A stretch of DNA of 47,409 nt, from the NCBI GenBank assembly GCA_964424115.1, contig CAYRHN010000020.1, positions 1-47,409 on the forward strand, given 5' to 3'. This DNA comes from CAYRHN01 sp964424115. GTDB taxonomy: Bacteria > Chloroflexota > Anaerolineae > Anaerolineales > Anaerolineaceae. The notes beneath the pieces are model-generated. The model did no database searches. It worked only from the letters and a program-made list of their open reading frames with translations, and was not told the origin of the DNA. Made by a program: the position numbers and the translations under genes. Position 1 is the stretch's first letter. Every line of letters starts with the position of its first letter. Below are positions 24,955 through 33,203 of this stretch, piece after piece.

Positions 24955-26548
24955 AAATTGGATAAGGGCTGGGAATCTCAATCAAGAGGTTCAGGCCACC
25001 CAACGCAGGGGATTCAACCCGCATGGTTCCCCCCAATAAACTAACCCGCTCGCTAACCCCAACCAGCCCAAAGTGTTTCTCTACAGACAACTCTGCCAAA
25101 TCGATGGGGGTGGTCATCCCCTGCCCATTATCCTGCAGTTGCACACACAGGCTGGCGTTCGGAGTACGATACAAGCGCATCTTCACCAACGAAGCATGGG
25201 CATGTTTCCTTACATTGCTCAATCCCTCCTGAATGATACGGAACACAGACAGTTCGATCGTTTCCGGCAGCCGTCCCAATCCGGGATCGATATCCAACTC
25301 CACTTGAATGCCGGTTTGCTTGGACCACTGAAAGGCCAGGGAGCGGATCGCAGCGGAAAGCCCGTGACTATCGATGGTCGGCGGGCGCAGGTCGCTACAT
25401 ATCTCCCGCAGACTGCTCACCACCTGACGGATCCCGGTACGGATATCACTCAAACCGTCGCGAAGTACTTCGTCGGCCATTTCGGTTTCTGCTTCTTCCA
25501 ATTGGTAATTGAAACTGAGCAGGTCCTGAATCACCTGGTCGTGGAGTTCACGAGCCAGGGCTTTCCGTTCGGTCTCACGCTCGGTGATCAGGCGGCGGTT
25601 GGCCTCTTGCAAGGCCAGGTTCAGCTTATCAAGCGCTTCCATCTGGTCGCGCAAGCGTTCAAACAAAGAACGGTTAAGCGAGTCTTGCTCCTGTAAACTC
25701 TGGCGGAGAGCCTGCTGCGCCCGGCGCAATTCTTCCGCCTGCTGTTGGGCGCCATAATAATTCTCGAAAGCCCAAATGACCGGTGTGACGCGATCCTGAC
25801 GGTTGGATCCAACGATCAATTCCACGATCTCACGCGGTGTGGTCTCAGAGGTTAACCTAAGCGATGCCTGATGTCCTTCGTACAATACTAATATGCGGTT
25901 GGTGACGGCGAAGATATGCTTCAGGTCATCGCTGCTAATCACCACCCCCACGTTTTGAGCTGAAAGCTCTTTGATCTTATTGAGCAATAACTGTTGGCGG
26001 GGGAAGCTGAGATCGGCCAGGGCATCATCCAGCAACAAGATCTTATTCGGACGGCAAAGAACCCGCGCCAGAGAGACAATCCGGCGGTACTCGGTAGGCA
26101 GGGTACCGGTATTTTTCTCGACAAAATCCGGTGGGAGATCGAAATCCTTAAAGAACTTCCGGGCGATCTCCGCCATTTCGCCATCTTTCGGCCATAATTT
26201 CAAATGTCTTTCCCAGCAAATCTCACGCCCCAGGAAGACATTTAACAGAACATTTAAATTATCCGCCAGCACCGTGCTTTGATGCACCGTATCGATCCCG
26301 GCTTTTTGGGCCTGCGAAGCGGATTTGAACACAACCCGCTTTCCCAATAATTGGATCTCCCCATTTGAAGGGGAATAAACGCCGCTCAGAAGTTGGAACA
26401 GAGTCGATTTTCCCGAGCCGCGTTGCCCGACAACTCCCAACACATCCCCGGGCTTCAAATCAAAGTTCACCCCTACCAAAGCCTCCACCGACCCGAAGGA
26501 TTTGGACAAATTGCTTACCTGGAGAAGAGGTTTGAAATCAATCACCAC
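24944..26548 (-). CDS. ABC ATPase domain fused to a NarL-type histidine kinase
   Basis: From the GTG at 26548 the protein has 534 residues. Residues 8-250 are an ABC domain of the RbsA/GguA sugar type: intact Walker A GQRGSGKST (41-49), Q-loop Gln90, Walker B I-L-L-L-D-D (170-175). The signature position reads L-P-T-E-Y-R-R instead of L-S-G-G-Q, and the H-loop histidine is missing. It probably binds nucleotide without normal hydrolysis. A coiled coil (about 262-330) leads to a HisKA_3 domain with phospho-acceptor His336 in A-R-E-L-H-D and a HATPase with E-G-L-S-N-V-R-K-H, D-N-G-Q-G-M and G-L-V-G. There is no membrane segment or periplasmic sensor. It should phosphorylate the convergent REC-HTH-REC protein. 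The start is GTG (26548 or 26545) with AGGTG upstream; a TTG at 26566 is possible. Confidence 0.88.
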   Translation of the reverse strand: MVIDFKPLLQVSNLSKSFGSVEALVGVNFDLKPGDVLGVVGQRGSGKSTLFQLLSGVYSPSNGEIQLLGKRVVFKSASQAQKAGIDTVHQSTVLADNLNVLLNVFLGREICWERHLKLWPKDGEMAEIARKFFKDFDLPPDFVEKNTGTLPTEYRRIVSLARVLCRPNKILLLDDALADLSFPRQQLLLNKIKELSAQNVGVVISSDDLKHIFAVTNRILVLYEGHQASLRLTSETTPREIVELIVGSNRQDRVTPVIWAFENYYGAQQQAEELRRAQQALRQSLQEQDSLNRSLFERLRDQMEALDKLNLALQEANRRLITERETERKALARELHDQVIQDLLSFNYQLEEAETEMADEVLRDGLSDIRTGIRQVVSSLREICSDLRPPTIDSHGLSAAIRSLAFQWSKQTGIQVELDIDPGLGRLPETIELSVFRIIQEGLSNVRKHAHASLVKMRLYRTPNASLCVQLQDNGQGMTTPIDLAELSVEKHFGLVGVSERVSLLGGTMRVESPALGGLNLLIEIPSPYPIFTA

Positions 26549-26583
26549 GGAACACCTGGAACCCAATTACCATCCGGGTTCCA

Positions 26584-26596
26584 TTGTATTATACAA
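26584..26596 (-). promoter_or_regulatory. Kinase gene -10 box within a perfect palindrome
   Basis: TTGTATTATACAA is a perfect 6-1-6 inverted repeat containing TATAAT on the minus strand (26588-26593), about 40 bases before the GTG start. No good -35 box is seen, so an activator, possibly binding the palindrome, may be needed. Confidence 0.45.
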
Positions 26597-26643
26597 CACG
26601 CAAACGATTCGATCCGCTGTATTTCAATTTTCTTGCCGCGCAC

Positions 26644-26675
26644 AAAAAAGAACCGCGGTCCAAGAGCCGCGGTTC
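26644..26675 (-). terminator. Terminator of the glnS-gltX operon
   Basis: A 9-bp perfect GC-rich stem (26650-26658 with 26667-26675) with an 8-base loop is followed on the minus strand by six T (26644-26649), 47 bases after the gltX stop. Confidence 0.92.
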
Positions 26676-26721
26676 GATCAAGCTTGGCAAATGAACAACG
26701 AGGGGTGCTCGTTGCTTTCGT

Positions 26722-28167
26722 TCAGGCAGCTGAGCTTTCCTTGAACTCTTTAATGCGTATTTGTGCCCATTTCAGGCGCCTGAGTGATTCTTCGCGTCCC
26801 AGGATTTCCGCAATTTCGGTCGCCCCACCCGGAGTGGAAAGCAAGCCCGACAAAGCGATGCGAATAGGCCACATCACAGTGCCGACTTTTAGCGCCAGGT
26901 TCTCCGAAAAATTGCGTAACAATTCTTGAAGGTTTGCATGACTCCAAACCTGGACATCCGTCAGGAGCGGGATCACCTTATCCAATATCAGCAGGCTAGA
27001 ATCCAGGGATGATTTTGATTTGTCATGGATAAATAACTGCAGATCATATTCAGGCAATTTCAGGAAGAAATCGATCATCGCCGGAATCTCGTTAAAACGG
27101 ATGACGCGGGGATGGATCAAGGCGCTGATCTTTTGAATATCCAATTTCTCCACGGCTTGCGGGGGATAGAAGGGTTTCGAAAGCTCAAAGAACTTTTCTG
27201 GAGTCAAAGCCCGGATATGGAGGCCGTTGAGCCAATCCAGCTTGGCCGGTGAAAAACCAGCGCGAGACTTGTTGATTCGATTAATATCGAATTCCTGAAC
27301 CAGATCCTCAATCGTAAAGAACTCGCGGTCATTGCCTGGATTCCAACCCAGCAGGGCAATGTAATTTATGATCGCTTCCGGCAAGTATCCGCGCGCCACC
27401 ATATCTTCGAAGGAAGCATCCCCTTCACGCTTGCTCAACTTGCGCCCATTCTCCTTAATGATCAACGGCAAATGGACATATTCGGGGATCGTCCAACCAA
27501 ATCCTTGATATAACAGGTTATATTTTGGTGTGGAAGATAAATATTCCACGCCGCGGATGACATGCGAAATTTCCATCAAGTGGTCGTCCACCACATTGGC
27601 AAAATTATAGGTGGGGAAACCATCCGATTTGAGAAGGACCTGATCGTCCAGATCTGCATTGTTAACTGTAATATCTCCAAAAACATGATCGTGGAATGTT
27701 GTTGTACCTTCGTCTGGGATGCGCTGGCGAATCACGAAGGGGATGGATTGATCCAATTTCTCCTGCACCTGATCCGGTGAAAGAAAACGGCATGGATCTC
27801 TCCGCTCAATTTCTTTAACATTCTTATTTGAGTCATCTCCCCTGGAGCAGAAACACCGAAAAGCATGACCCCTGTCAACAAGCTCCAATGCATAGCGCAA
27901 ATAGATCTCTTTGCGCTGACTCTGCACATAGGGACCAAAACCGCCGTCTTTATCCGGCCCTTCGTCGTACTCGATACGGGCAAGTTTCAGGCTGTTGTAA
28001 ATGACGCGCACAGCCTGGGGCAGGTTGCGTTTCCGATCCGTATCCTCGATCCGCAAGATGAACTTCCCATGCTGTTTTTTGGCGTAAAGATATGCATAAA
28101 GCCCGGTCCGCAAGTTACCAATGTGCATATATCCGGTTGGACTGGGGGCAAACCTGGTTCGAACCAT
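26722..28167 (-). CDS. gltX: Glutamyl-tRNA synthetase
   Basis: The 481-residue class I synthetase has the HIGH-type motif in S-P-T-G-Y-M-H-I-G-N at the N terminus and the KMSKS-type motif K-L-S-K-R near residue 240. The anticodon-binding helical domain fills the last 160 residues. It charges tRNA-Glu. The ATG at 28167 has AAAGGAG six bases upstream; an upstream in-frame TTG at 28173 directly abuts that site and is excluded. It lies 59 bases after glnS in the same direction, and the terminator at 26644 ends the unit. Because a GlnRS is encoded alongside, this GluRS is likely of the discriminating type, though residues deciding that were not assessed. Confidence 0.95.
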   Translation of the reverse strand: MVRTRFAPSPTGYMHIGNLRTGLYAYLYAKKQHGKFILRIEDTDRKRNLPQAVRVIYNSLKLARIEYDEGPDKDGGFGPYVQSQRKEIYLRYALELVDRGHAFRCFCSRGDDSNKNVKEIERRDPCRFLSPDQVQEKLDQSIPFVIRQRIPDEGTTTFHDHVFGDITVNNADLDDQVLLKSDGFPTYNFANVVDDHLMEISHVIRGVEYLSSTPKYNLLYQGFGWTIPEYVHLPLIIKENGRKLSKREGDASFEDMVARGYLPEAIINYIALLGWNPGNDREFFTIEDLVQEFDINRINKSRAGFSPAKLDWLNGLHIRALTPEKFFELSKPFYPPQAVEKLDIQKISALIHPRVIRFNEIPAMIDFFLKLPEYDLQLFIHDKSKSSLDSSLLILDKVIPLLTDVQVWSHANLQELLRNFSENLALKVGTVMWPIRIALSGLLSTPGGATEIAEILGREESLRRLKWAQIRIKEFKESSAA

Positions 28168-28226
28168 AATCAACTCCTTTATGATCGGGGGAGGTAACTC
28201 TTGACCAATCGCCTGATCCCGCGTTC

Positions 28227-29912
28227 TTACTTATTCTCGATCTTCGCCCATTCATCTTTAAGACTGACGGTGCGATTGAAAACCAACTTTTCGCTGGTAC
28301 TGTCAATATCAACACAAAAATAACCCAGGCGCTCAAACTGGAACTTATCTCCCGGATGAACCTCTTTCAGGCTGGGTTCCAACAAGGCGTTTGGCAACAC
28401 TTTCAGCGAATTTGGGTTCAGGTCAGCGATGAAATCTCCGCTGTCCTCGGGGTCGGGATTATTGAAGAGCCGGTCATAGAGGCGAACCTCGGCCGGGATG
28501 GCGTGCGCGGCCGAAACCCAGTGGATGGTAGCTTTGACCTTGCGCCCGTCAGGGGCATCGCCGCCGCGCGTGGAGGGATCGTAAGTACAATGCAGCTCCA
28601 CAATATTTCCTCCAGCATCCTTGACTACGCTTTCGCACTTAATGAAATAAGCATAGCGGAGCCGAACCTCGCGGCCGGGGGTCAGGCGGAAATACTTCGG
28701 CGGGGCATCTTCGCGAAAATCATCCTGCTCAATATACAACACCCTGGAGAAAGGCACTTTGCGAGTGCCGGCTGTTTCATCTTCGGGGTTGTTGATAGCG
28801 TCGAATTCCTCCACCTTCCCTTCCGGGTAATTGTCGATAATGACCTTGAGCGGCTTGAGGACAGCCATCTTCCGCAGAGCATTTTTGTTCAACTCGTCAC
28901 GCAGGCAGGCTTCCAGCAAAGATAAATCCACAAATACGCCCGAGCGCGAGCTGATGGTCTTGGCAACCCCAGCGCGCTGGACGAACTCTCGGATAGATTC
29001 GGCGGTGAATCCGCGGCGGCGCATGCCGCGCAGGGTGGGCATGCGCGGATCATTCCAGCCGTTTACATGGTTTTCTTCCACCAGGCGGCGCAGCTTGCGC
29101 TTGCTCATCACGGTGTAATTCAAATTGAGACGCGCAAACTCGATTTGGCGCGGTTTGTTCTCGATCTCCAGTTCGTTCAAGAACCAATCGTAAAGCAGGC
29201 GGTGATCTTCGTATTCGATGGAGCAGAGCGAATGGGTAACGCCGTGCATGGCATCGTTCTGTCCCTGCGCCCAGTCGTACATGGGGTAAATGCACCACTT
29301 CTTGCCGGTGCGGTGATGGGGTGGTTCGTGGATGATCCGGTACATAATGGGATCGCGCATGTTCATGTTGCCGTGCGCCATATCGATCTTTGCACGCAGG
29401 GTCTTGGAGCCATCCGGAAATTCCCCGTTCTTCATGCGCTCCAATAAATTCAGATTCTCCTCCACGCTGCGGTTGCGCCAGGGGCTTTCCACGCCCGGCT
29501 CAGTCCAAGAGCCGCGATTCTTGCTGACCTCTTCGGGACTCTGGTCATCGACGTACGCCTTGCCCTTTTTGACCAATTTGATCGCCCACTCGTAAAGGAG
29601 ATCAAAGAAATCAGAGGAAAACAGGACACGCTTCCACTCGATGCCTAACCAATGGGCATCTTCCTGGATGGCATCCACATATTCCGTTTCTTCTTTGGAT
29701 GGATTGGTATCATCGTAGCGCAAATCCAACTCGCCGCCAAAATCTTTGGCAACGTTATAGTCAATTAAAAATGCTTTCACATGACCAATATGCAAATATC
29801 CATTTGGCTCAGGTGGAAGACGGGTCCGCACATAAGAAAAACGGCCGTTCTTAAGATCTTCAGCCACAGCTTCATAGATAAAATTTGTGCTTTTGGGACT
29901 GGTGTCGGTCAT
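28227..29912 (-). CDS. glnS: Glutaminyl-tRNA synthetase
   Basis: The 561-residue protein has P-P-E-P-N-G-Y-L-H-I-G-H (HIGH motif) near residue 35, the KMSKS-type M-S-K-R-K-L near 264 and the two beta-barrel anticodon domains at the C terminus, matching the bacterial GlnRS length of about 550. It charges tRNA-Gln directly. This enzyme is missing in many bacteria, which use the GatCAB amidotransferase route instead. I start at the ATG at 29912 with AAAGGA eight bases upstream; the in-frame TTG at 29933 lacks a site. It is the first gene of the glnS-gltX operon. Confidence 0.95.
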   Translation of the reverse strand: MTDTSPKSTNFIYEAVAEDLKNGRFSYVRTRLPPEPNGYLHIGHVKAFLIDYNVAKDFGGELDLRYDDTNPSKEETEYVDAIQEDAHWLGIEWKRVLFSSDFFDLLYEWAIKLVKKGKAYVDDQSPEEVSKNRGSWTEPGVESPWRNRSVEENLNLLERMKNGEFPDGSKTLRAKIDMAHGNMNMRDPIMYRIIHEPPHHRTGKKWCIYPMYDWAQGQNDAMHGVTHSLCSIEYEDHRLLYDWFLNELEIENKPRQIEFARLNLNYTVMSKRKLRRLVEENHVNGWNDPRMPTLRGMRRRGFTAESIREFVQRAGVAKTISSRSGVFVDLSLLEACLRDELNKNALRKMAVLKPLKVIIDNYPEGKVEEFDAINNPEDETAGTRKVPFSRVLYIEQDDFREDAPPKYFRLTPGREVRLRYAYFIKCESVVKDAGGNIVELHCTYDPSTRGGDAPDGRKVKATIHWVSAAHAIPAEVRLYDRLFNNPDPEDSGDFIADLNPNSLKVLPNALLEPSLKEVHPGDKFQFERLGYFCVDIDSTSEKLVFNRTVSLKDEWAKIENK

Positions 29913-29955
29913 ATTTAATCCTTTTTGATTCAATAGCCCTTAAAATACTGGTTTT

Positions 29956-29964
29956 ATTATAACA
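29956..29964 (-). promoter_or_regulatory. Extended -10 promoter of glnS-gltX
   Basis: TGTTATAAT on the minus strand is a perfect extended -10 box, 44 bases before the glnS ATG. The -35 region is weak (TTTGAA, 16 bases upstream), as expected for extended -10 promoters. Confidence 0.65.
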
Positions 29965-29999
29965 AACTATTGAGCGATTCAAAGATGACCTGTTTAAAC

Positions 30000-30033
30000 T
30001 TCTCCTCCGGCCCATCGATGGGCCGGAGGAGAA
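30000..30033 (-). terminator. 34-base perfect palindrome after the GH18 gene
   Basis: The 34 bases are fully self-complementary (17 with 17). As RNA this gives a very stable GC-rich hairpin 60 bases after the GH18 stop. On the minus strand only GTTTAAAC follows, so it may end or protect the 3' end of the chitin-cluster transcript rather than act as a standard terminator. Confidence 0.6.
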
Positions 30034-30092
30034 CCTTCCATCTCACGGCATGGCGGACTTTGTGATCCTATCCGGCACGCACGGAAATAACT

Positions 30093-32099
30093 TTACGGGA
30101 CAAGCACGATCTTTCCAAATGTGCGTGGATCGGCATAGGTCCGTATCAACGAGGTGGATAACATCACCTTCTGGCCTTGCGCAGCATCATCCGCGTCGCT
30201 GGGGCTCACATTCATACCAAAAGATGCCCCGTCTGCAAGGGTGATACCTGCCATATCTTCTTTGGGCACAAAGACCTCCAAAATGTAGCCTTCTTCCGTC
30301 GAGGTATAGGCCATTTGGATCGTATTGACCAGCCCTGGAAGTCCAGGACCGTTGAACCAGGCAAAAGCTGCCGGCGGCACTTTGGCGAAATCTCCCAGCG
30401 AAAGTCCGATCTGGAAATCATCATCGTTCATCCCCGGGTTGGTGTAATCTTCATCCAGGCGGGTATCGAATTGCAATTCCACGTGATCGCCATGCCAGAG
30501 GTCGGAATCCGCTTTGGGCTGCACATGCTTATCATCCATTACCTTAAGGGCGAAATACAAACCGTCGACCGACCATCCAACCCAAATCTTAGCAGAGAGA
30601 TCTTGCGGACCGCCCCAACTTGTGGGAGCCAGTTTATACGCAATCTGGACCGCCTGGTTTAGCTCTATATCGGGATTCTCAGGCCAATCATTCAGTAAGC
30701 CGTCCAGGGTGATTTGACCAGCGGCATGGATCTCTTGTTCAAAGGGACGTGGAACCTGCACCACGGGCGTGGGGGTTGGGCGCGGAGGTCCGCCGGTTTC
30801 AAATCCTTTGTAGATGGCATCCAACAGGGTTTCATCGCCTTGGCTGATCTCCCAGATCATGATCCCGGACAGGCCAACATCCCGCGCATAACCGGCCTTG
30901 GCAGTGATCGATTGCGGATCGTCATAACTGATAAAGATCTTGCTTTGCGGGTCATACAGCCACGGTACTTGCGCCTCAGCACTCCAGAAGCGTTGGGATT
31001 GGCTCAAGAAATTTGCTTGAAGATCGTTATACGTATATGATCCGGCTTCAAAGGTTCCTGGCGCCGCTCCAACGGCAGATTGGTATAGGCCATTGTCTGT
31101 GGCAGCGACACCCGACCAACCCTTGGCGTAAAATGGCACCCCAAGGACCAATTTTCCAGCCGGAACCCCTCCAGTCAGATAGCTCTGCACCGCAGAATCG
31201 ATGTTAAGCCCTGCATCCGCCGGATCACCAGCAGCACGGAAAAGCGGAGCGTTAAAGTTGGTGGAAGTCTCCCACGTTCCGTGAAAATCGTAGCCCATTA
31301 AATTAATCCAATCCACGACTTCGGCAATCTTTTTTAATTCCAGGTTACGGATATTCCCAGGACCAACCGGCGCGGCAATGGTGAGCAGATAATGGACATT
31401 ATCCGCTGCGCCTAATTCATCCAACTGGCGGCGAAGCTCAGTCAAAAGTAAGGTGTAGTTTATCTTATCTTCTGCCTTGCCAGGATTCAATCCACCGCTG
31501 ACCGGGTATTCCCAATCGATATCCAGACCATCAAAGACCCCATTGTATTGCTTCAGGTACAGGTCAATGCAGGAGGCTGCAAAACGCCGGCGCGAGGCAT
31601 CATCCTGCGCTGCGGCAGTGAAATTACCCGACCACGACCATCCACCAATGGAGATCAATACTTTCAGGTGCGGATATTTCCTCTTTAATTCAAGCAACTG
31701 GTTGAAATTCCCGTGGAAAGAAACCGATGCATCATCGGCGGTCCCACTGACGCCTTGGTCGGCGGTGAAGAGCTTTTCTACATCCGCGTTGACATCCCCC
31801 AGGATACATTCTCCGCTGCCGGAGACATTGGAAAAAGCATAATTGATATGAGTTAATTTTTCCGCTGGAATATCCTTCACCAGCGCCCCACGCCCGGCAA
31901 CCCAAGACGGATAATAGGCGATGATAAATCGGCTTCCCGGTACTGGAACCAGGGTGGACACAGGAGAGGGTGTTGGCAGCGCAGTTTCTGTGGGAAGGGG
32001 CGCAGGGGTGGGAGCAGGAGCGCAAGCGCTCAGCAGAAAAACAAGGATCAAACCAAGCTTTGCGAGAGGCGCTTTGAACTCAGCCGCTTTTTGCTTCAT
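30093..32099 (-). CDS. Secreted GH18 chitinase-like lipoprotein with CBM9-like domain
   Basis: The 668-residue precursor starts with a lipoprotein signal (L-L-S-A-C, Cys26) and a Pro/Thr linker (27-54). The GH18 barrel (about 55-435) has the D-x-x-D-x-D-x-E site as F-D-G-L-D-I-D-W-E-Y, with Glu197 the catalytic acid, and S-I-G-G-W-S-W near 150. After a second Pro/Thr linker (about 437-450) a domain of about 215 residues (from I-T-L-D-G) resembles family 9 carbohydrate-binding/DOMON-like modules. It should hydrolyse chitin or related N-acetylglucosamine polymers at the cell surface. GGAAAGGA precedes the ATG. It lies 50 bases after the SIS gene and closes the GlcNAc cluster. Peptidoglycan glycans are an alternative substrate. 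Confidence 0.9.
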   Translation of the reverse strand: MKQKAAEFKAPLAKLGLILVFLLSACAPAPTPAPLPTETALPTPSPVSTLVPVPGSRFIIAYYPSWVAGRGALVKDIPAEKLTHINYAFSNVSGSGECILGDVNADVEKLFTADQGVSGTADDASVSFHGNFNQLLELKRKYPHLKVLISIGGWSWSGNFTAAAQDDASRRRFAASCIDLYLKQYNGVFDGLDIDWEYPVSGGLNPGKAEDKINYTLLLTELRRQLDELGAADNVHYLLTIAAPVGPGNIRNLELKKIAEVVDWINLMGYDFHGTWETSTNFNAPLFRAAGDPADAGLNIDSAVQSYLTGGVPAGKLVLGVPFYAKGWSGVAATDNGLYQSAVGAAPGTFEAGSYTYNDLQANFLSQSQRFWSAEAQVPWLYDPQSKIFISYDDPQSITAKAGYARDVGLSGIMIWEISQGDETLLDAIYKGFETGGPPRPTPTPVVQVPRPFEQEIHAAGQITLDGLLNDWPENPDIELNQAVQIAYKLAPTSWGGPQDLSAKIWVGWSVDGLYFALKVMDDKHVQPKADSDLWHGDHVELQFDTRLDEDYTNPGMNDDDFQIGLSLGDFAKVPPAAFAWFNGPGLPGLVNTIQMAYTSTEEGYILEVFVPKEDMAGITLADGASFGMNVSPSDADDAAQGQKVMLSTSLIRTYADPRTFGKIVLVP

Positions 32100-32149
32100 G
32101 GTATTCCTTTCCAGTATTCTTGCGATTCTTAGGCCCCAGTAGGCTGGAT

Positions 32150-33187
32150 CTACTTGGTCTCGGTGATCTTACTGATGATGCGGGGTTGCTCGGGGTCGTA
32201 TCCTTTGGCCAGAGTGAGATGATTGGCAAACAATTGCGCAGGTAAAATGTTAATGAGAGGAGTGATCCACTCTGGCACGCCTGCAGGGATGGGGATGGGT
32301 GTTTGGGCCAGCGCCAGAGTCTGCGGATCGTCGGAGATGATGACCAATTCCACCTCGAGTTCATTTTTCAGGCGTTGGATCATCTGCATCATCGAAACGT
32401 GCACCTTGCCCTGGGATGCCACCACCATCACCGGGAAGCCTCTCTCCAACAGGGCTATCGGTCCGTGTTGGAAATCGGCGGAAGAGTAGGGTTCAGCAAT
32501 GATGTAGCACAGTTCCTTTAATTTCAACGCCCATTCGTATGCGGTCGAATAATTGAACCCCCGCCCCAATACGACCGTCTGGTTGATGTAGCGGTAACGC
32601 TGCACCGCCTGGGCAATAAACTCGTTCTGGGCAAGCGCCTGCTCCATCCACCCGGAAACCCGCTCCAGTTCATTCCAATTTTTCGAATCGCCGCTCAGAG
32701 CAGCCGCCAACATGGCAACAGCCATCAATTCGGTGGTGTAGGTCTTTGTCGCAGCCACCGCTTTTTCCGGACCTGCCTGGATGTCCAGGATATGCTCTGC
32801 ATTTTTTGCCAGAGGAGAAGCGGGCTCGTTCGTGATTGCCAGGGTCAGGCATCCCTGCCGCTTGCCTTCCTCGATAACACTGACGATATCTGGGGATTGG
32901 CCGGATTGTGAGATGCCGATCACCAATGCATTCCTTAATTTTGGGGGCTGATTGTAGAAAGTGAATAATGATGGGGTGGCAAGCGCCAGCGGCAAGCCGT
33001 TCATGGCACCCAACAAATAATTGGCATACCGGCCCGCGTTGTCAGACGTGCCGCGCGCGGCAAGAAACACATACTGAATATCCCGCTTTTGGATTGCCGC
33101 TGCGATCTGCTGGACGGCCTTTCTTTGCGATGCCAGCAAGGAGGCAATCCGCTGAGGTTGTTCAATTATCTCGGAATGTAAAGACAT
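32150..33187 (-). CDS. SIS-domain sugar isomerase/deaminase-like protein (GlmS C-half/NagB-II type)
   Basis: The 345-residue protein has two SIS domains as in the isomerase half of GlmS but no glutaminase half. Sugar-phosphate site motifs are A-A-R-G-T-S-D-N-A (about 43-51) and G-I-S-Q-S-G-Q-S-P-D (about 91-100), with the GlmS-like ending Y-D-P-D-Q-P/x-x-L-x-K-I-T-E-T. Stand-alone proteins of this type include glucosamine-6-phosphate deaminases (NagB-II, archaeal GlmD) and AgaS. In this cluster the likely reaction is GlcN-6-P to fructose-6-P plus ammonia, since no NagB is present. The ATG at 33187 has AAAGGAG six bases upstream; a 13-residue longer form would overlap the GH3 stop. The gene starts 16 bases after that gene. 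Confidence 0.88.
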   Translation of the reverse strand: MSLHSEIIEQPQRIASLLASQRKAVQQIAAAIQKRDIQYVFLAARGTSDNAGRYANYLLGAMNGLPLALATPSLFTFYNQPPKLRNALVIGISQSGQSPDIVSVIEEGKRQGCLTLAITNEPASPLAKNAEHILDIQAGPEKAVAATKTYTTELMAVAMLAAALSGDSKNWNELERVSGWMEQALAQNEFIAQAVQRYRYINQTVVLGRGFNYSTAYEWALKLKELCYIIAEPYSSADFQHGPIALLERGFPVMVVASQGKVHVSMMQMIQRLKNELEVELVIISDDPQTLALAQTPIPIPAGVPEWITPLINILPAQLFANHLTLAKGYDPEQPRIISKITETK

Positions 33188-33203
33188 AGCTACTCCTTTG
33201 GGT

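Noticed and set aside
28156..28166. GGTTCGAACC resembling a tRNA T-loop
   Set aside because: It lies in the first codons of gltX, and no acceptor or anticodon stem surrounds it.
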